A stretch of 64,000 bases of DNA from Rufibacter tibetensis. GTDB taxonomy: Bacteria > Bacteroidota > Bacteroidia > Cytophagales > Hymenobacteraceae. The position numbers and the translations under genes are program-made. The stretch lies in contig NZ_CP012643.1 in NCBI RefSeq assembly GCF_001310085.1, positions 3,783,501 to 3,847,500 on the forward strand, given 5' to 3'. How positions within the stretch are numbered: the stretch's first letter is position 1; each line of letters opens with the position of its first letter. The notes under the pieces were generated by a model that saw only the letters and a program-made list of their open reading frames with translations, was not told where the DNA came from and did no database searches. Of the stretch, positions 9,138-17,768 are shown piece by piece.

Positions 9138-10322
9138 TTAGATGGCTGTGTTTCTGTCATTGTCCAGATCAGTCAATCCTCTATGGTCACGGTTTGTACG
9201 GTCACGATCAAGGTCTAAACCAGAGCGATCATTATCCAGGTCTGTGCGGGTAGTGTCAGTGAGGTTATCTACGTCTACTTCGGTAGAGCGTACGGTATCT
9301 CTGATTACCTCATCCCGTTCCTCTACTTCTTTACCTAATGAAACTTCTTCTACCACATGGGCTTCTTTGTTTACCACAGGCACTTCAGCGTGCTCCGTCA
9401 ATTCAATTTCACCTTCTCTGAAGCCAGTGAAATCTGCCTCTGTAGCCGGACGGTTTACTGGCTGGCGCTCTACGCGCACGTGCTCTGAACGAAGGCGTAG
9501 ATGCTCTTCCACCGGACGCTCTACAATCCTGCTGCGCAGACGGGCACCACCAGTTTCGACCTCGCGTTTGCCCACTTGCATGTTTTCCTCAATAATAGGA
9601 ACAGAAGTGGAGTCTGTTAAGTCGTTGCGGGTGGTGTCAGAAGTAGTATTATTAAAATCTGAAGCGGAATCAGAAAGGACAGTGTTGTTTGTGCTACCTG
9701 CATAGGTAGAGTCTGCGCCGCCAGAAAATGTGTCTGGGTCAGAATCGGTGCCAGTAGAGCCTAAACGCAAAGAATCAGAGCCACTGTTGTAAGATTCAGT
9801 ACCTAGTCCAGTGCTGGTTCCTAAGATGGAGGCAGTGCGCCCAGTGGTACCTGTGCTGCTGTCATACGATGAAGCAGTATTCTGCATGAAAGAGCTTCCT
9901 GTGGCAGAATTGCTTCTGTACCCGTATTCAATGGCGCGTTGGTCCACGTCAACTGACCCGTATTGGTCCAGAATGATGGCTGCTCTACGTGCTTCTTCAT
10001 CTGTTTGGGCGTGCACGGTTACAATGCAATCAGAGTGACTGGCTACATTAGAATATGTAGTAGCACTGTCATCATCGTCACTGAACAAGGACCGGAAGAA
10101 GCCCATAATGCCCCCGTTGTCGTTGGAAGAGGAAAAACTGCTGCTGTAAGTTGAATCAGAAGTAGAAGAACCGCCTCCGAAAGAGGAACTGGAACTGCTG
10201 GAAGAGGAGCTTGCGCTGGAAACATCTATGTTAGAGTCACTGAGACCAATGTTTTTTAATTCCTGTACAGCTTGCTGTGCTTCTGATGAACTGTCGAAAA
10301 TACCTATTACTGTTTGAGCCAT
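9138..10322 (-). CDS. DUF2382 (YsnF/AvaK) stress protein with Ser-rich linker and charged tail
   Basis: Predicted general-stress protein of 394 residues. The N-terminus (MAQTVIGIFDSSSEAQQAVQEL) looks like the YflT/GSP17M domain; its second half resumes at SDCIVTVHAQTDEEARRAA. A run of Ser with Gly (residues about 37-70) interrupts it. A long Ser/Thr/Asp/Gly-rich linker follows to about residue 245. The DUF2382 domain covers about 245-355 (VGKREVETGGARLRSRIVERP .. VNKEAHVVEEVSLGKEVEER). The last 40 residues are a highly charged repeat built from units such as DLDNDR and LDLDRDR. Gene order suggests co-transcription with the 10853 gene 57 bases upstream. Biochemical role unknown. Confidence 0.85.
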   Translation of the reverse strand: MAQTVIGIFDSSSEAQQAVQELKNIGLSDSNIDVSSASSSSSSSSSSFGGGSSTSDSTYSSSFSSSNDNGGIMGFFRSLFSDDDDSATTYSNVASHSDCIVTVHAQTDEEARRAAIILDQYGSVDVDQRAIEYGYRSNSATGSSFMQNTASSYDSSTGTTGRTASILGTSTGLGTESYNSGSDSLRLGSTGTDSDPDTFSGGADSTYAGSTNNTVLSDSASDFNNTTSDTTRNDLTDSTSVPIIEENMQVGKREVETGGARLRSRIVERPVEEHLRLRSEHVRVERQPVNRPATEADFTGFREGEIELTEHAEVPVVNKEAHVVEEVSLGKEVEERDEVIRDTVRSTEVDVDNLTDTTRTDLDNDRSGLDLDRDRTNRDHRGLTDLDNDRNTAI

Positions 10323-10379
10323 AGTTTTATTGGTAAGAAAAGTAGGGGTTAAAAATTATATGAAATTGAGTGTTCTGGG

Positions 10380-10853
10380 CTATGAACCGCTGTTGCCTGT
10401 CTGGTCAGAGGGGATGCGTTCTATCCTGATCTCCTCTTTGCGCAAGCTTATTTGTTGGACATCATTTGTTTGCACCTTGTTTTTTGTAATGTGCAGTTCT
10501 TCTATCACCATCAGCCGTTTTTCTACCACCATCACTTCCTGTACAATAGGAATGATCATGGTATCTCCTTCGTATCTGATGGGTGGCGGTGGAGAGTCAA
10601 CGTATTGATTTACAGGTACGTGCTGGATGTCGTGTTCCTCCTGGATCAAAGGAATGTTCAAGGGTACTTCCTGTTCAGTGATGACTTTCGTAATCCGGAC
10701 ACTTCCAGTTTCCACTACTCTTTTATCCAGGTGCACACGTTCCTCAATCACCGGAATGGTCAAGTGCTCCTGCTGGTCTTGATTTGCTGAGCCCGTAGAA
10801 GTGGAATTCCTTCCTCTGTATGGTTCATTTTCCTGATTTGATATCTGATCCAT
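10380..10853 (-). CDS. DUF2382 domain protein, short
   Basis: A 157-residue cytoplasmic protein, start ATG at 10853. After a polar N-terminal 28 residues comes LTIPVIEERVHLDKRVVETGSVRITKVI, the conserved DUF2382 opening, and then a second similar segment (MIIPIVQEVMVVEKRLMVIEELHITK) ending ISLRKEEIRIERIP. The family is linked to osmotic, desiccation and general stress (YsnF of Bacillus, AvaK of Anabaena); its molecular function is not known. The gene precedes the larger DUF2382 gene by 57 bases on the same strand, probably in one transcript. Confidence 0.85.
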   Translation of the reverse strand: MDQISNQENEPYRGRNSTSTGSANQDQQEHLTIPVIEERVHLDKRVVETGSVRITKVITEQEVPLNIPLIQEEHDIQHVPVNQYVDSPPPPIRYEGDTMIIPIVQEVMVVEKRLMVIEELHITKNKVQTNDVQQISLRKEEIRIERIPSDQTGNSGS

Positions 10854-11437
10854 TTGTTTTCTCTCTTTGGATAGCTAAACGGGCTACTTAGGGGGAGGTT
10901 GTCATTTTGAATGTTAAATTTTTGTATTTAAATAATTTGAATGATCTCAATAAAGGGTTGTAAAAACAAGTTTTTGCAAATTTTGTTTTAAACAATAGCT
11001 TAGAAATTAATGTTTTAAAATAAATTAGAGGGTGTTTTGTTAATTCTAATATCTAGCTATATAAATATTAAAATTTTAAGGATAGGTTACTTGTCGTTAG
11101 TTGTTATAGAAGTTTATTTTTTGAATTTATAGGAGAGACGCAAAGGAAGGTGAAACTAAGTGGCCAGGTATGATTCAAAGCGCTATGTTGTAAAAGTGAA
11201 AGTGCAAAAAGGTTGCTTAAACCTCAGTACAATGCTTGCCTCCTATACAAAGGATAGTAAAAGGGTACCTATAAAGCTTTGCTAAATGAAAAAATGCAAA
11301 TTTTAAACATTACCCTAATCTATCTAAATGGAGGCTTTATTAGACTTATGTGTAGATACTCCTTAAATACCTTCTTCCCATAAAGAGAAAGCCTGCTGTA
11401 TTCACGGCAGGCTTTCTCTTTATGGGTAAAGTGTACT
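10854..11437. other. Long AT-rich gene-free stretch between stress genes
   Basis: About 580 bases with no convincing ORF. The part nearest 10853 is strongly AT-rich and probably holds the promoter of the 10853 gene. The right end carries the 11377-11426 terminator. I found no clear sigma-A type TTG/TAnnTTTG pair. Confidence 0.5.
11377..11426 (-). terminator. Long hairpin terminator
   Basis: Arms of 22 bases (11377-11398 and 11405-11426, core GAGAAAGCCTGC / GCAGGCTTTCTC) with one G:U-compatible mismatch and a 6-base loop, 11 bases past the stop of the minus-strand gene at 11438. Confidence 0.8.
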
Positions 11438-12703
11438 TCAAAAATTTGTAGAACTAGCCTGGTTGTTATACCGGTCATCAACTCTTAGGTCCTCTATATC
11501 AATTTCAGTTTTCCTGACAATTTCATGAATGGTTTCTTCATGAACTTCCACATCTTTGCCAATGGTGATTTCCTCCACCACATGTGCTTCTTTAGAAATT
11601 GAAGTTACTTCAGCATATTCCTTCAATTCAATAGTGCCTTCCTGAAAACTGGCGAAGTTCGACTGATCAGCAGGCCGGTCAATGGGCGCTCGTTCAATCT
11701 GGATCCGTTCTTCACGCAGGCGCCTGTTTTCCTCTATTGGGCGTTCCACAATGTGGCTGTGCAGACGAGCGTCTCCGGTTTCCATTTCAGACTTGTTATT
11801 GTTTACCCGTTCTTCAATGACAGAGATAGAGGGGCGATCAGGTGAAGCTGTTCTGTGCTGATTAGGGAAGGGTTGTACTGGATTATTTTTTTCTAACTGT
11901 ATGTTCAGGCCAGAATTGTGGCGGGAATTAAGTATATGGGCAGCCCGGTTGGCCTCCTCCGGGGAGAAAGCATGTACTACCACCAACCCATTGCTGTACT
12001 GCATTTTCTCTTTGTATTGGTCTGCTTCTTCTGAATCGCTGAAAATTGAATGGAAATAACGCTCAAAATTAGCTGATGTGAAACCTCCCAAAGAGCCGTC
12101 TGTGTGGCGAATGGCTGTCTCTATATCTTCCTTAGAAAACCCTGCGTTGATGAGTTCTTGTGTTACCCGGTTTACGCTGGCTGAGTCAGGATACAGGCCA
12201 ATCACGTTCTTAGCCCTTCGGTTCCGGTACAGGTTGCTGTGGTTAAAGTGTTCCTGGTTATAGTGTATTGATTGCTGGGGCTTTTCTTCAAAGGAGGGAG
12301 TTCTTTCCTGGTCATAATTGGGTGAAAATATCCGTTGCACCTGAGCCTCAATCTCATTGGTCAAGGTGCCGCTTTTATAAGCAGGAAGGGCCTGAAGTTG
12401 AAAGGTAGAAATCTTAGGTACGGTAATTACATCTTCTGCTTCATGTAGTTCAGCCAACCCAACAGGAAGGAGCACATCACGCGGCTCTAAGTTCAGACCA
12501 TTGCCTTCAAGGGCTACTACCAGGTACCTGACTTTGCGTGCTTCAGGGTCACATAATAATTCCCACACTTTTCCCAGCCTATTCCCCCCGAAATCACGAA
12601 CAATCCAGCCACGAATGTCTTGCTCACCTTTGGCTACTTCATACTTGCTATGGCCAAGTTCCTGCAAATGGTAGGTTGAAGTTTTGCTCTCTTTCTTTTC
12701 CAT
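11438..12703 (-). CDS. PRC-barrel plus DUF2382 stress protein
   Basis: A 421-residue protein with three recognisable parts. Residues about 20-110 form a PRC-barrel (GWIVRDFGGNRLGKVWELL, RYLVVALEGNGL, DVLLPVGLAEL). Residues about 165-270 are a YflT-like domain (VIGLYPDSASVNRVTQELI .. NGLVVVHAFSPEEANRAA). Residues about 290-410 are DUF2382 (ISVIEERVNNNKSEMETG .. ISKEAHVVEEITIGKDVE). The same PRC/DUF2382 combination is known in stress proteins of many bacteria. It shares both later domains with the 10322 gene, so the cluster seems to have grown by duplication and domain shuffling. Start ATG at 12703. No catalytic motif is visible. Confidence 0.88.
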   Translation of the reverse strand: MEKKESKTSTYHLQELGHSKYEVAKGEQDIRGWIVRDFGGNRLGKVWELLCDPEARKVRYLVVALEGNGLNLEPRDVLLPVGLAELHEAEDVITVPKISTFQLQALPAYKSGTLTNEIEAQVQRIFSPNYDQERTPSFEEKPQQSIHYNQEHFNHSNLYRNRRAKNVIGLYPDSASVNRVTQELINAGFSKEDIETAIRHTDGSLGGFTSANFERYFHSIFSDSEEADQYKEKMQYSNGLVVVHAFSPEEANRAAHILNSRHNSGLNIQLEKNNPVQPFPNQHRTASPDRPSISVIEERVNNNKSEMETGDARLHSHIVERPIEENRRLREERIQIERAPIDRPADQSNFASFQEGTIELKEYAEVTSISKEAHVVEEITIGKDVEVHEETIHEIVRKTEIDIEDLRVDDRYNNQASSTNF

Positions 12704-13227
12704 TACTGTAGGTAATTGGGTGTTTGACTTTCTAGTCTGCTTTAGGAGTGGCTGGTAGTGATGGTTTAGCTTCCAGAAAAATATCGTACCTAAAGTTTAC
12801 GAGTGTGCAGGAGAGTAGTTGAAGCTTATTTTTAAAATATTTTTTAATAGGTAAAATTTATACTTTAGTTCTTTTTGCTTCGATGTTGTGATTTTTCTAT
12901 AAAGCCCAATCCAATTACCCGGTTTATATTAATTATTTATAATTTATATTAGTTTGTTTATATATAATAACATAGTAGTAAGATATTTTGTTTGATTGTA
13001 ATTAATTGAAGGGTAGATTAAATGCTTCAGGAAATTAATTGAAGGCAGGTTTTCACAAAAGGCTCTCAAAATCTGGCTTCAAATAATACCAGGCATGCTT
13101 TAGATTAGCCCCTGAAAGAGGGTGTGGTTAATACTGTAATTGCTTGATTACTACATGTTTTGGCTTTTATATTGAATTATAATTCTTAAATTAGGTTAGT
13201 CCTAGTAAGCCTAATCAATAGAATTGT
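12704..13227. other. AT-rich gene-free stretch, divergent intergenic region
   Basis: About 520 bases, strongly AT-rich in the middle (12830-13010), between divergent genes. No ORF, RNA gene or repeat recognised. Confidence 0.5.
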
Positions 13228-13437
13228 ATGAAGAAAAAGATACCCCTGGAGACCGTGCTTTACATCATTCAGAAGGCCGACTTAGTAGCTTGTTCAGACG
13301 CCGTAGATTTCATCAATAGCCTAGACTTTTACCAATACACCCAGGATGAGTTGAAAAACATCAGTGATACCTTGGGGGAGCGACTCACCACGCTTATCCG
13401 CCTGGAACTACGTCCGGGTACAAGAGCGCAAAGCTAG
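13228..13437 (+). CDS. Small hypothetical protein (69 residues)
   Basis: Start ATG at 13228 (MKKKIPLETVLYIIQKAD). No signal peptide or membrane segment; predicted mostly helical with alternating hydrophobic and charged residues (FINSLDFYQYTQDELKNIS). Not recognised. Coding is supported by an unbroken frame, protein-like composition and a long terminator-like repeat about 95 bases downstream. Confidence 0.65.
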   Translation: MKKKIPLETVLYIIQKADLVACSDAVDFINSLDFYQYTQDELKNISDTLGERLTTLIRLELRPGTRAQS

Positions 13438-13531
13438 TCTATCAACCTCGTTTTAGAACAGTTTTAACAGAAAAACCTTCCAAATAGCTTTTTGCCCAAA
13501 CTTTACTTCTTAAAGAAGTAGGCACCCTGAA

Positions 13532-13592
13532 GGTGGTTTACTAAGCCTTTGTACTGCTTAATTTAAGAAGTACAAAGGCTTAGTAAACCACC
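13532..13592 (+). terminator. Long inverted-repeat terminator
   Basis: Arms of 29 bases (13532-13560 and 13564-13592) with one mismatch and a 3-base ATT loop. It follows the small gene at 13228. There is no strong T-run, so it could also be an extragenic palindrome. Confidence 0.65.
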
Positions 13593-13799
13593 ATTCATTT
13601 ATGGGAGTGTAAATGATGGAGGGCTTCTATGTGCTTTACCTTGCTTTCCTGAAAATAACGTTTATAAAAACACTTTCTAAGAAAAGAACTTCAGTAGTTA
13701 AGGGGTGTACAGGAACAAACAAAACATGGTCTCGTACAAAAATGGAATACAGGCTGTGAGGTAGCAGCTTCGTTTGTTTCATTTAAACCTTAAACTATC

Positions 13800-14210
13800 A
13801 TGTGGCAACCAATCACCCGGCAAATGCATGGCATTGCAGAAGTCGCTTACATTCCAGCCGTGGCTATGATGCCAGAAACCGCTGGCTTCACTGAAGAAGA
13901 AACTGCAACCACTTTGTGCCGCGCCATTGCTGGTAACGCTTTGGTGTCTGCCTTGGTCACTAAAGCTGAATGGGGCGCTGTACAGGTAATGCCGTACAAG
14001 TTGCACCTGGGCATAGACTTTGCCACCAGCGCGTTCGCCCTGGCTGCACCCTGGCTGTTCGGGTTTTCTAATAACGAAAAAGCCCGCAATGCCTTTGTAG
14101 GCATGGGAGTAACCGGCTTATTGGTAGGGCTTTTGTCCAGACCAGAAGAAATGGACCCAGCCAAGGTGAGAACCTTAAAAAGAAGGGCTGATGCTCTTCC
14201 TGCATTGTAA
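13800..14210 (+). CDS. Small membrane protein, SPW-repeat-like (hypothetical)
   Basis: A 136-residue protein starting MWQPITRQMHGIAEVAYIP. It contains hydrophobic segments (FATSAFALAAPWLFGF and FVGMGVTGLLVGLLS) separated by charged turns (NNEKARN), consistent with two or three membrane helices. The LHLGIDFATSAFALAAPWLFGF part resembles SPW/DUF-type small membrane proteins. No enzyme motif seen. A hairpin at 14238-14297 follows. Role unknown. Confidence 0.7.
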   Translation: MWQPITRQMHGIAEVAYIPAVAMMPETAGFTEEETATTLCRAIAGNALVSALVTKAEWGAVQVMPYKLHLGIDFATSAFALAAPWLFGFSNNEKARNAFVGMGVTGLLVGLLSRPEEMDPAKVRTLKRRADALPAL

Positions 14211-14237
14211 CTACCTATAGAATTCCATTGAAATACC

Positions 14238-14297
14238 CACCTCTTGTTTATGGCCTCTTTCCTCAAAACAAAGCCAAAAACAGGAGGTGGTCTTTTT
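14238..14297 (+). terminator. Hairpin terminator
   Basis: CCACCTC..TTGTTT pairs with AAACAGGAGGTGG and is followed by a T-run, just after the stop of the 13800 gene. Confidence 0.6.
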
Positions 14298-14433
14298 ATG
14301 CCTTGATTTCAGTAGGAAACGTTTTGCCTTTGTAGTTGAAACTACAACCTTTTATAAATTATAAGGAAGTGCCTCTAAAACAACTTCTTAGACTTACCCG
14401 TACGTAATAGTACCATAAACCACACATAAAACT

Positions 14434-14712
14434 ATGAAAAAATCTTTCTATACCACCTTTGCCTCTACTGTTCTCCTGATGGTTTTCCCCTTTATGATGG
14501 GCTGCTCTGTTCTTTCAGGGAGCGGCTATTCCAATGACCCAATTGTAGCGGAACAGCAACGTAGAATAGAATCTCTTGAAGCTGAAGTTGATAGGGCTGA
14601 GCAAGAAAAAAAAGACGCGGAACAGCGTGAGAAAGCAGCTAAAAGCAAGCTAAAAGCTGCAAAAGATGAACTGAAAGTGCTTAAAACAGAAGCAGAAAGA
14701 AGAAGCTCCTAA
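14434..14712 (+). CDS. Small coiled-coil lipoprotein
   Basis: A 92-residue protein. The signal sequence MKKSFYTTFASTVLLMVFP ends in MMGCS, a usable lipobox, so it is probably a lipoprotein. The mature part is a single charged coiled coil rich in Glu, Lys and Ala (RRIESLEAEVDRAEQEKK .. KLKAAKDELKVLKTEAE). It resembles small Lpp-like or SlyB-accessory lipoproteins in layout only. Own terminator at 14821-14873. Function unknown. Confidence 0.8.
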   Translation: MKKSFYTTFASTVLLMVFPFMMGCSVLSGSGYSNDPIVAEQQRRIESLEAEVDRAEQEKKDAEQREKAAKSKLKAAKDELKVLKTEAERRSS

Positions 14713-14820
14713 GTGATATACTAAGTACACTAGTTGTAATCACCTAGTCAAGGAAATGTCTTTAGTTTAGAACCTGATTTTATAAAAAGGCTCTAAAACA
14801 AAATTGAAACATTGAAGCAC

Positions 14821-14873
14821 AAGCAAATTCTGGAAAAGCAGGCAAATCTTTGCAGCTTTTCCAGAATTTGCTT
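14821..14873 (+). terminator. Hairpin terminator, 19-base perfect arms
   Basis: Perfect arms at 14821-14839 and 14855-14873 (core AATTCTGGAAAAGC / GCTTTTCCAGAATT), followed by a T-rich stretch. It terminates the 14434 gene. Confidence 0.75.
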
Positions 14874-15033
14874 TTGCTTTTTACACCTTTCCCATTCCCT
14901 CTTCCTTATCTTCGCCGGAACAGCACCGTAAATAGGCCGTAAACTTTATTTTTATTGAAGTAGGCATTAAGGCTGAGCAAACATAAAGCAGCTCACGGAG
15001 GCCATGGTGTATCAAATGCTTGAGAAGAAATCT

Positions 15034-16368
15034 ATGGCAAAATATGCTAGAATAAAAAATACCGGAAAACCTAAAGTGGTCATCATAGGCGGAGGGTTTG
15101 CTGGTTTGGAGCTGGCCAAATCGTTGAAAAAGGCAGACGTGCAAGTCATCTTGATTGACAAACAAAACTACCACACGTTTCAGCCGCTCATGTACCAGGT
15201 GGCTACTGCCGCCATTGAAGCAGATTCCATCATCCATCCGTTCCGGAAAGTCTTTGACAAACAGGAAAACTTCTTTTTCCGGCTGGCCGAGGTGCAGCAT
15301 ATTGATACCGCTCAAAAATTGGTTGAGACATCCATTGGGCTAATCCGGTATGATTACCTGGTTATTGCCACAGGCGCTACTACTAACTATTTCGGGGATA
15401 AGCTCATGGAGGAGAACGCCATTGCTATGAAAAGTGTAGAAGATGCCATTAACCTCCGGAACACCATTCTGAGCAACTTTGAAAACGCCCTTCAATTGGA
15501 TGACGAAGAGCAGATGAACAGCCTCATGGACTACGTGATTGTGGGCGGCGGACCTACCGGGGTTGAATTGGCAGGGGCATTAAGCGAATTGCGCAAACAT
15601 GTATTCCCTAAAGATTATCCAGAGCTGGATTTCCAATCCATGGACATCCACCTGATCCAGAGTGGTGGCGAACTCCTGAAAGGTATGTCAAAAGAGGCGT
15701 CGGTGAAGTCACTGCAGTTTCTGGAGGAAATGGGTGTGAAGGTTTGGTTGAACCGGCGCGTTAAGTCTTACGACGGATACACAGTGACGCTGGATAACGG
15801 GGAAACCCTTATAACCCGAACCCTTATCTGGGCTGCTGGAGTAACTGGTAATCCCATTGATGGCCTCAAACCCGAAAGTATCCTGAAAGGCAACCGGGTA
15901 CAGGTAGACGTGTACAACCGTGTGGTTGGCTATGAGAACGTGTTCGCCATTGGTGACATTGCGGCCATGGTTACTACTGAAAACCCCCAAGGGCACCCCA
16001 TGTTAGCACAGCCTGCTTTGCAGCAAGGAACCCTGTTGGGCAAAAACCTGGTGCGTTTGTTTTCTGGTGAGCCTATGCAGCCTTTCGTGTACAAAGACCA
16101 AGGCAGCATGGCTACCATTGGTAAAAACAAGGCAGTCGCAGATTTAAAACTTTTCAATAGAGAAATAAAGTCCCAAGGCTTTTTTGCCTGGCTCATCTGG
16201 ATGTTCATCCATTTGATTTCCTTGGTGAGTTTTAGGGACAGGTTGGTGGTAATGCTGAACTGGGGCTGGAACTACTTCACCTATAACTCAGGCAACCGCC
16301 TTATTGTAGGGCACAAGCAGGAGAACATCCCTATCACTGAAACCATTACCCATAAAACTGTCATCTAA
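15034..16368 (+). CDS. ndh: Type II NADH dehydrogenase (NDH-2) / FAD-dependent oxidoreductase
   Basis: Single-subunit, non-proton-pumping NADH:quinone oxidoreductase of the inner membrane. An FAD dinucleotide-binding loop VVIIGGGFAGLELAKSL is near residue 15, the NAD(H) loop VIVGGGPTGVELAGAL near 170, and the second FAD motif NVFAIGDIA near 300. The quinone/active-site hallmark PLMYQVATA is present. The C-terminus (FFAWLIWMFIHLISLVSFRD) is amphipathic/hydrophobic, as in membrane-attached NDH-2. I prefer the ATG at 15034 (MAKYARIKNTGKPKVV); in-frame ATGs exist at 15004 and 15016. Length (444) is normal. Monocistronic, with a hairpin at 16530. Confidence 0.92.
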   Translation: MAKYARIKNTGKPKVVIIGGGFAGLELAKSLKKADVQVILIDKQNYHTFQPLMYQVATAAIEADSIIHPFRKVFDKQENFFFRLAEVQHIDTAQKLVETSIGLIRYDYLVIATGATTNYFGDKLMEENAIAMKSVEDAINLRNTILSNFENALQLDDEEQMNSLMDYVIVGGGPTGVELAGALSELRKHVFPKDYPELDFQSMDIHLIQSGGELLKGMSKEASVKSLQFLEEMGVKVWLNRRVKSYDGYTVTLDNGETLITRTLIWAAGVTGNPIDGLKPESILKGNRVQVDVYNRVVGYENVFAIGDIAAMVTTENPQGHPMLAQPALQQGTLLGKNLVRLFSGEPMQPFVYKDQGSMATIGKNKAVADLKLFNREIKSQGFFAWLIWMFIHLISLVSFRDRLVVMLNWGWNYFTYNSGNRLIVGHKQENIPITETITHKTVI

Positions 16369-16841
16369 GTGCAGGGTAAGTTCAGAAGCCTTAAGTAGTC
16401 AGAAAACTTAGTTGGTATCATGCTAAATCAAAAGAGAGAAGAATCTTCATCTCGCTACACCATAGTTTCCTTCAGGTAAAGTTGATTCTTAAAAACTTTT
16501 ACACTTAGATTAGTATACCCCTTAAATAGAAAGCAGATCCTTATAATGGAACCTGCTTTTTTATTTTCTAGGTCTGCGGTGATTCGCCTGCCCTTATGTG
16601 TTTTCCCTTCATTCATTTTCTTGTTACACCTCTTTGATTCTAAAAAAACTTATACCAGGCTAAAGTGCTTCGTGATTGCTGGTTTTGGAGCTGTTTTAGA
16701 AAAAGCTGCTTCAAACGCTTCTGCAGATCCTTTCTTCTTGGGTTATCATCGATTTTAGCTGAAAATACCTACTTTTTATCTAGACCTATTGAAAATCAAT
16801 ACGTTATAAATAGAAGTATTGTTTAACTAAAAATTGAAATC
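16369..16841. other. Gene-poor stretch after ndh
   Basis: Contains the ndh terminator at 16530-16564. A 70-codon open frame at 16546 overlaps that hairpin and does not look like protein. No other feature seen. Confidence 0.5.
16530..16564 (+). terminator. Hairpin terminator after ndh
   Basis: AAAGCAG..TCC / GGA..CTGCTTT followed by a T-run. Confidence 0.6.
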
Positions 16842-17441
16842 ATGAAAAAACTTTTACTCACGTTCACTTTGTTGCTTGTGGCAGTCTTCAATTTAACTGC
16901 CCAAACCATCACCCCTCCGCAAAGTACCGCGCCTGTTCAGGAGACAGCTATAAGACAAGGAAACTGGATGATTGGGGCTGGTATTGGTTCTATTGGTCAT
17001 AATTTTAAATCTGAAACGTTCTCATTAGAGATTGAGCCAAGAGCTGGATTTTTTATCAGTGACAATGCCGTTATTGGAACCCAGGTACAGCTGGGTTTAG
17101 AGGCCTATGATGGAGGAGAGTTATTCCGCTACGGGCTCACCCCATTTGTAAGGTACTTCTTCCCCGAAGGTGCAGCTCCTACCCACCGCTGGTTTGGTGA
17201 AGCTTTAGTAGGTTTTGCCGGAAGCAATCAGGAAGACTCTGATGGCGATAGGTTGTTATCAACGGTATATGGAGTGCGGGCCGGATACGCCCACTTTGTA
17301 GCCACTAACGTTTCTTTAGAGGGAACACTGAATTTGGTACGGAGCCACGCTAACATTGATGTGGGCTCTGGCACCTCCGGTTCTACTGGTCTTTCATTGG
17401 GAGTAGCCTTCCAGATTTACCTTCCTTCAAGAGGCAGGTAG
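16842..17441 (+). CDS. Outer-membrane beta-barrel protein
   Basis: A 199-residue protein with signal peptide MKKLLLTFTLLLVAVFNLTAQ. The mature chain has repeated amphipathic beta strands (NWMIGAGIGSIGHNF, SLEIEPRAGFFISDN, VIGTQVQLGLEAY, WFGEALVGFAGS, YGVRAGYAHFVATNVSLEGTL) and ends GLSLGVAFQIYLPSRGR. This is the pattern of small 8-stranded OmpA/OmpW-type barrels annotated as outer membrane beta-barrel proteins in Bacteroidota. No OmpA C-terminal domain. Structural or porin role inferred. Confidence 0.8.
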   Translation: MKKLLLTFTLLLVAVFNLTAQTITPPQSTAPVQETAIRQGNWMIGAGIGSIGHNFKSETFSLEIEPRAGFFISDNAVIGTQVQLGLEAYDGGELFRYGLTPFVRYFFPEGAAPTHRWFGEALVGFAGSNQEDSDGDRLLSTVYGVRAGYAHFVATNVSLEGTLNLVRSHANIDVGSGTSGSTGLSLGVAFQIYLPSRGR

Positions 17442-17768
17442 GGGATAGCCATTTGCTCGAAAAGAAGCTAATTAATTCAGTAACTCTTGCCTTGGCTTTT
17501 AACGCCCAATTGTCAGAAGCAAGATATGTCTTGCACACACCTTTGATTTAAGTGGGTGCTTTTTCTTGCAAAGGTTTGATATACCAGATAAAACAAAGAA
17601 GGCTGCTTTGAAGGTGTTTTCTGTAAAACGACCTTAAAGCAGCCTTTTTATGCTCGTGGTTTTAAGTTGAAGAGTGCTGTTATGGTGAGCAGAAGACAAC
17701 CACCCAATTTGAATTTCCTCTTACCAAAGTTCTTGTACAGCGTAAAGCTTAAGAAAAAAGGAGACTAT
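17442..17768. other. Intergenic stretch with one hairpin
   Basis: Holds the terminator-like hairpin at 17597-17652 and the Shine-Dalgarno site before the next gene. Nothing else seen. Confidence 0.5.
17597..17652 (+). terminator. Hairpin terminator
   Basis: AAGGCTGCTTTGAAGGT pairs with ACCTTAAAGCAGCCTT, followed by a T-run. It lies about 155 bases after the beta-barrel gene. Confidence 0.6.

Noticed and set aside
9142..9705. 187-codon plus-strand open frame
   Set aside because: Antisense to the DUF2382 gene; its Arg/Ser composition is the shadow of repetitive D/R/T codons.
16546..16758. 70-codon plus-strand open frame
   Set aside because: Starts inside the ndh terminator hairpin and has no protein-like pattern.
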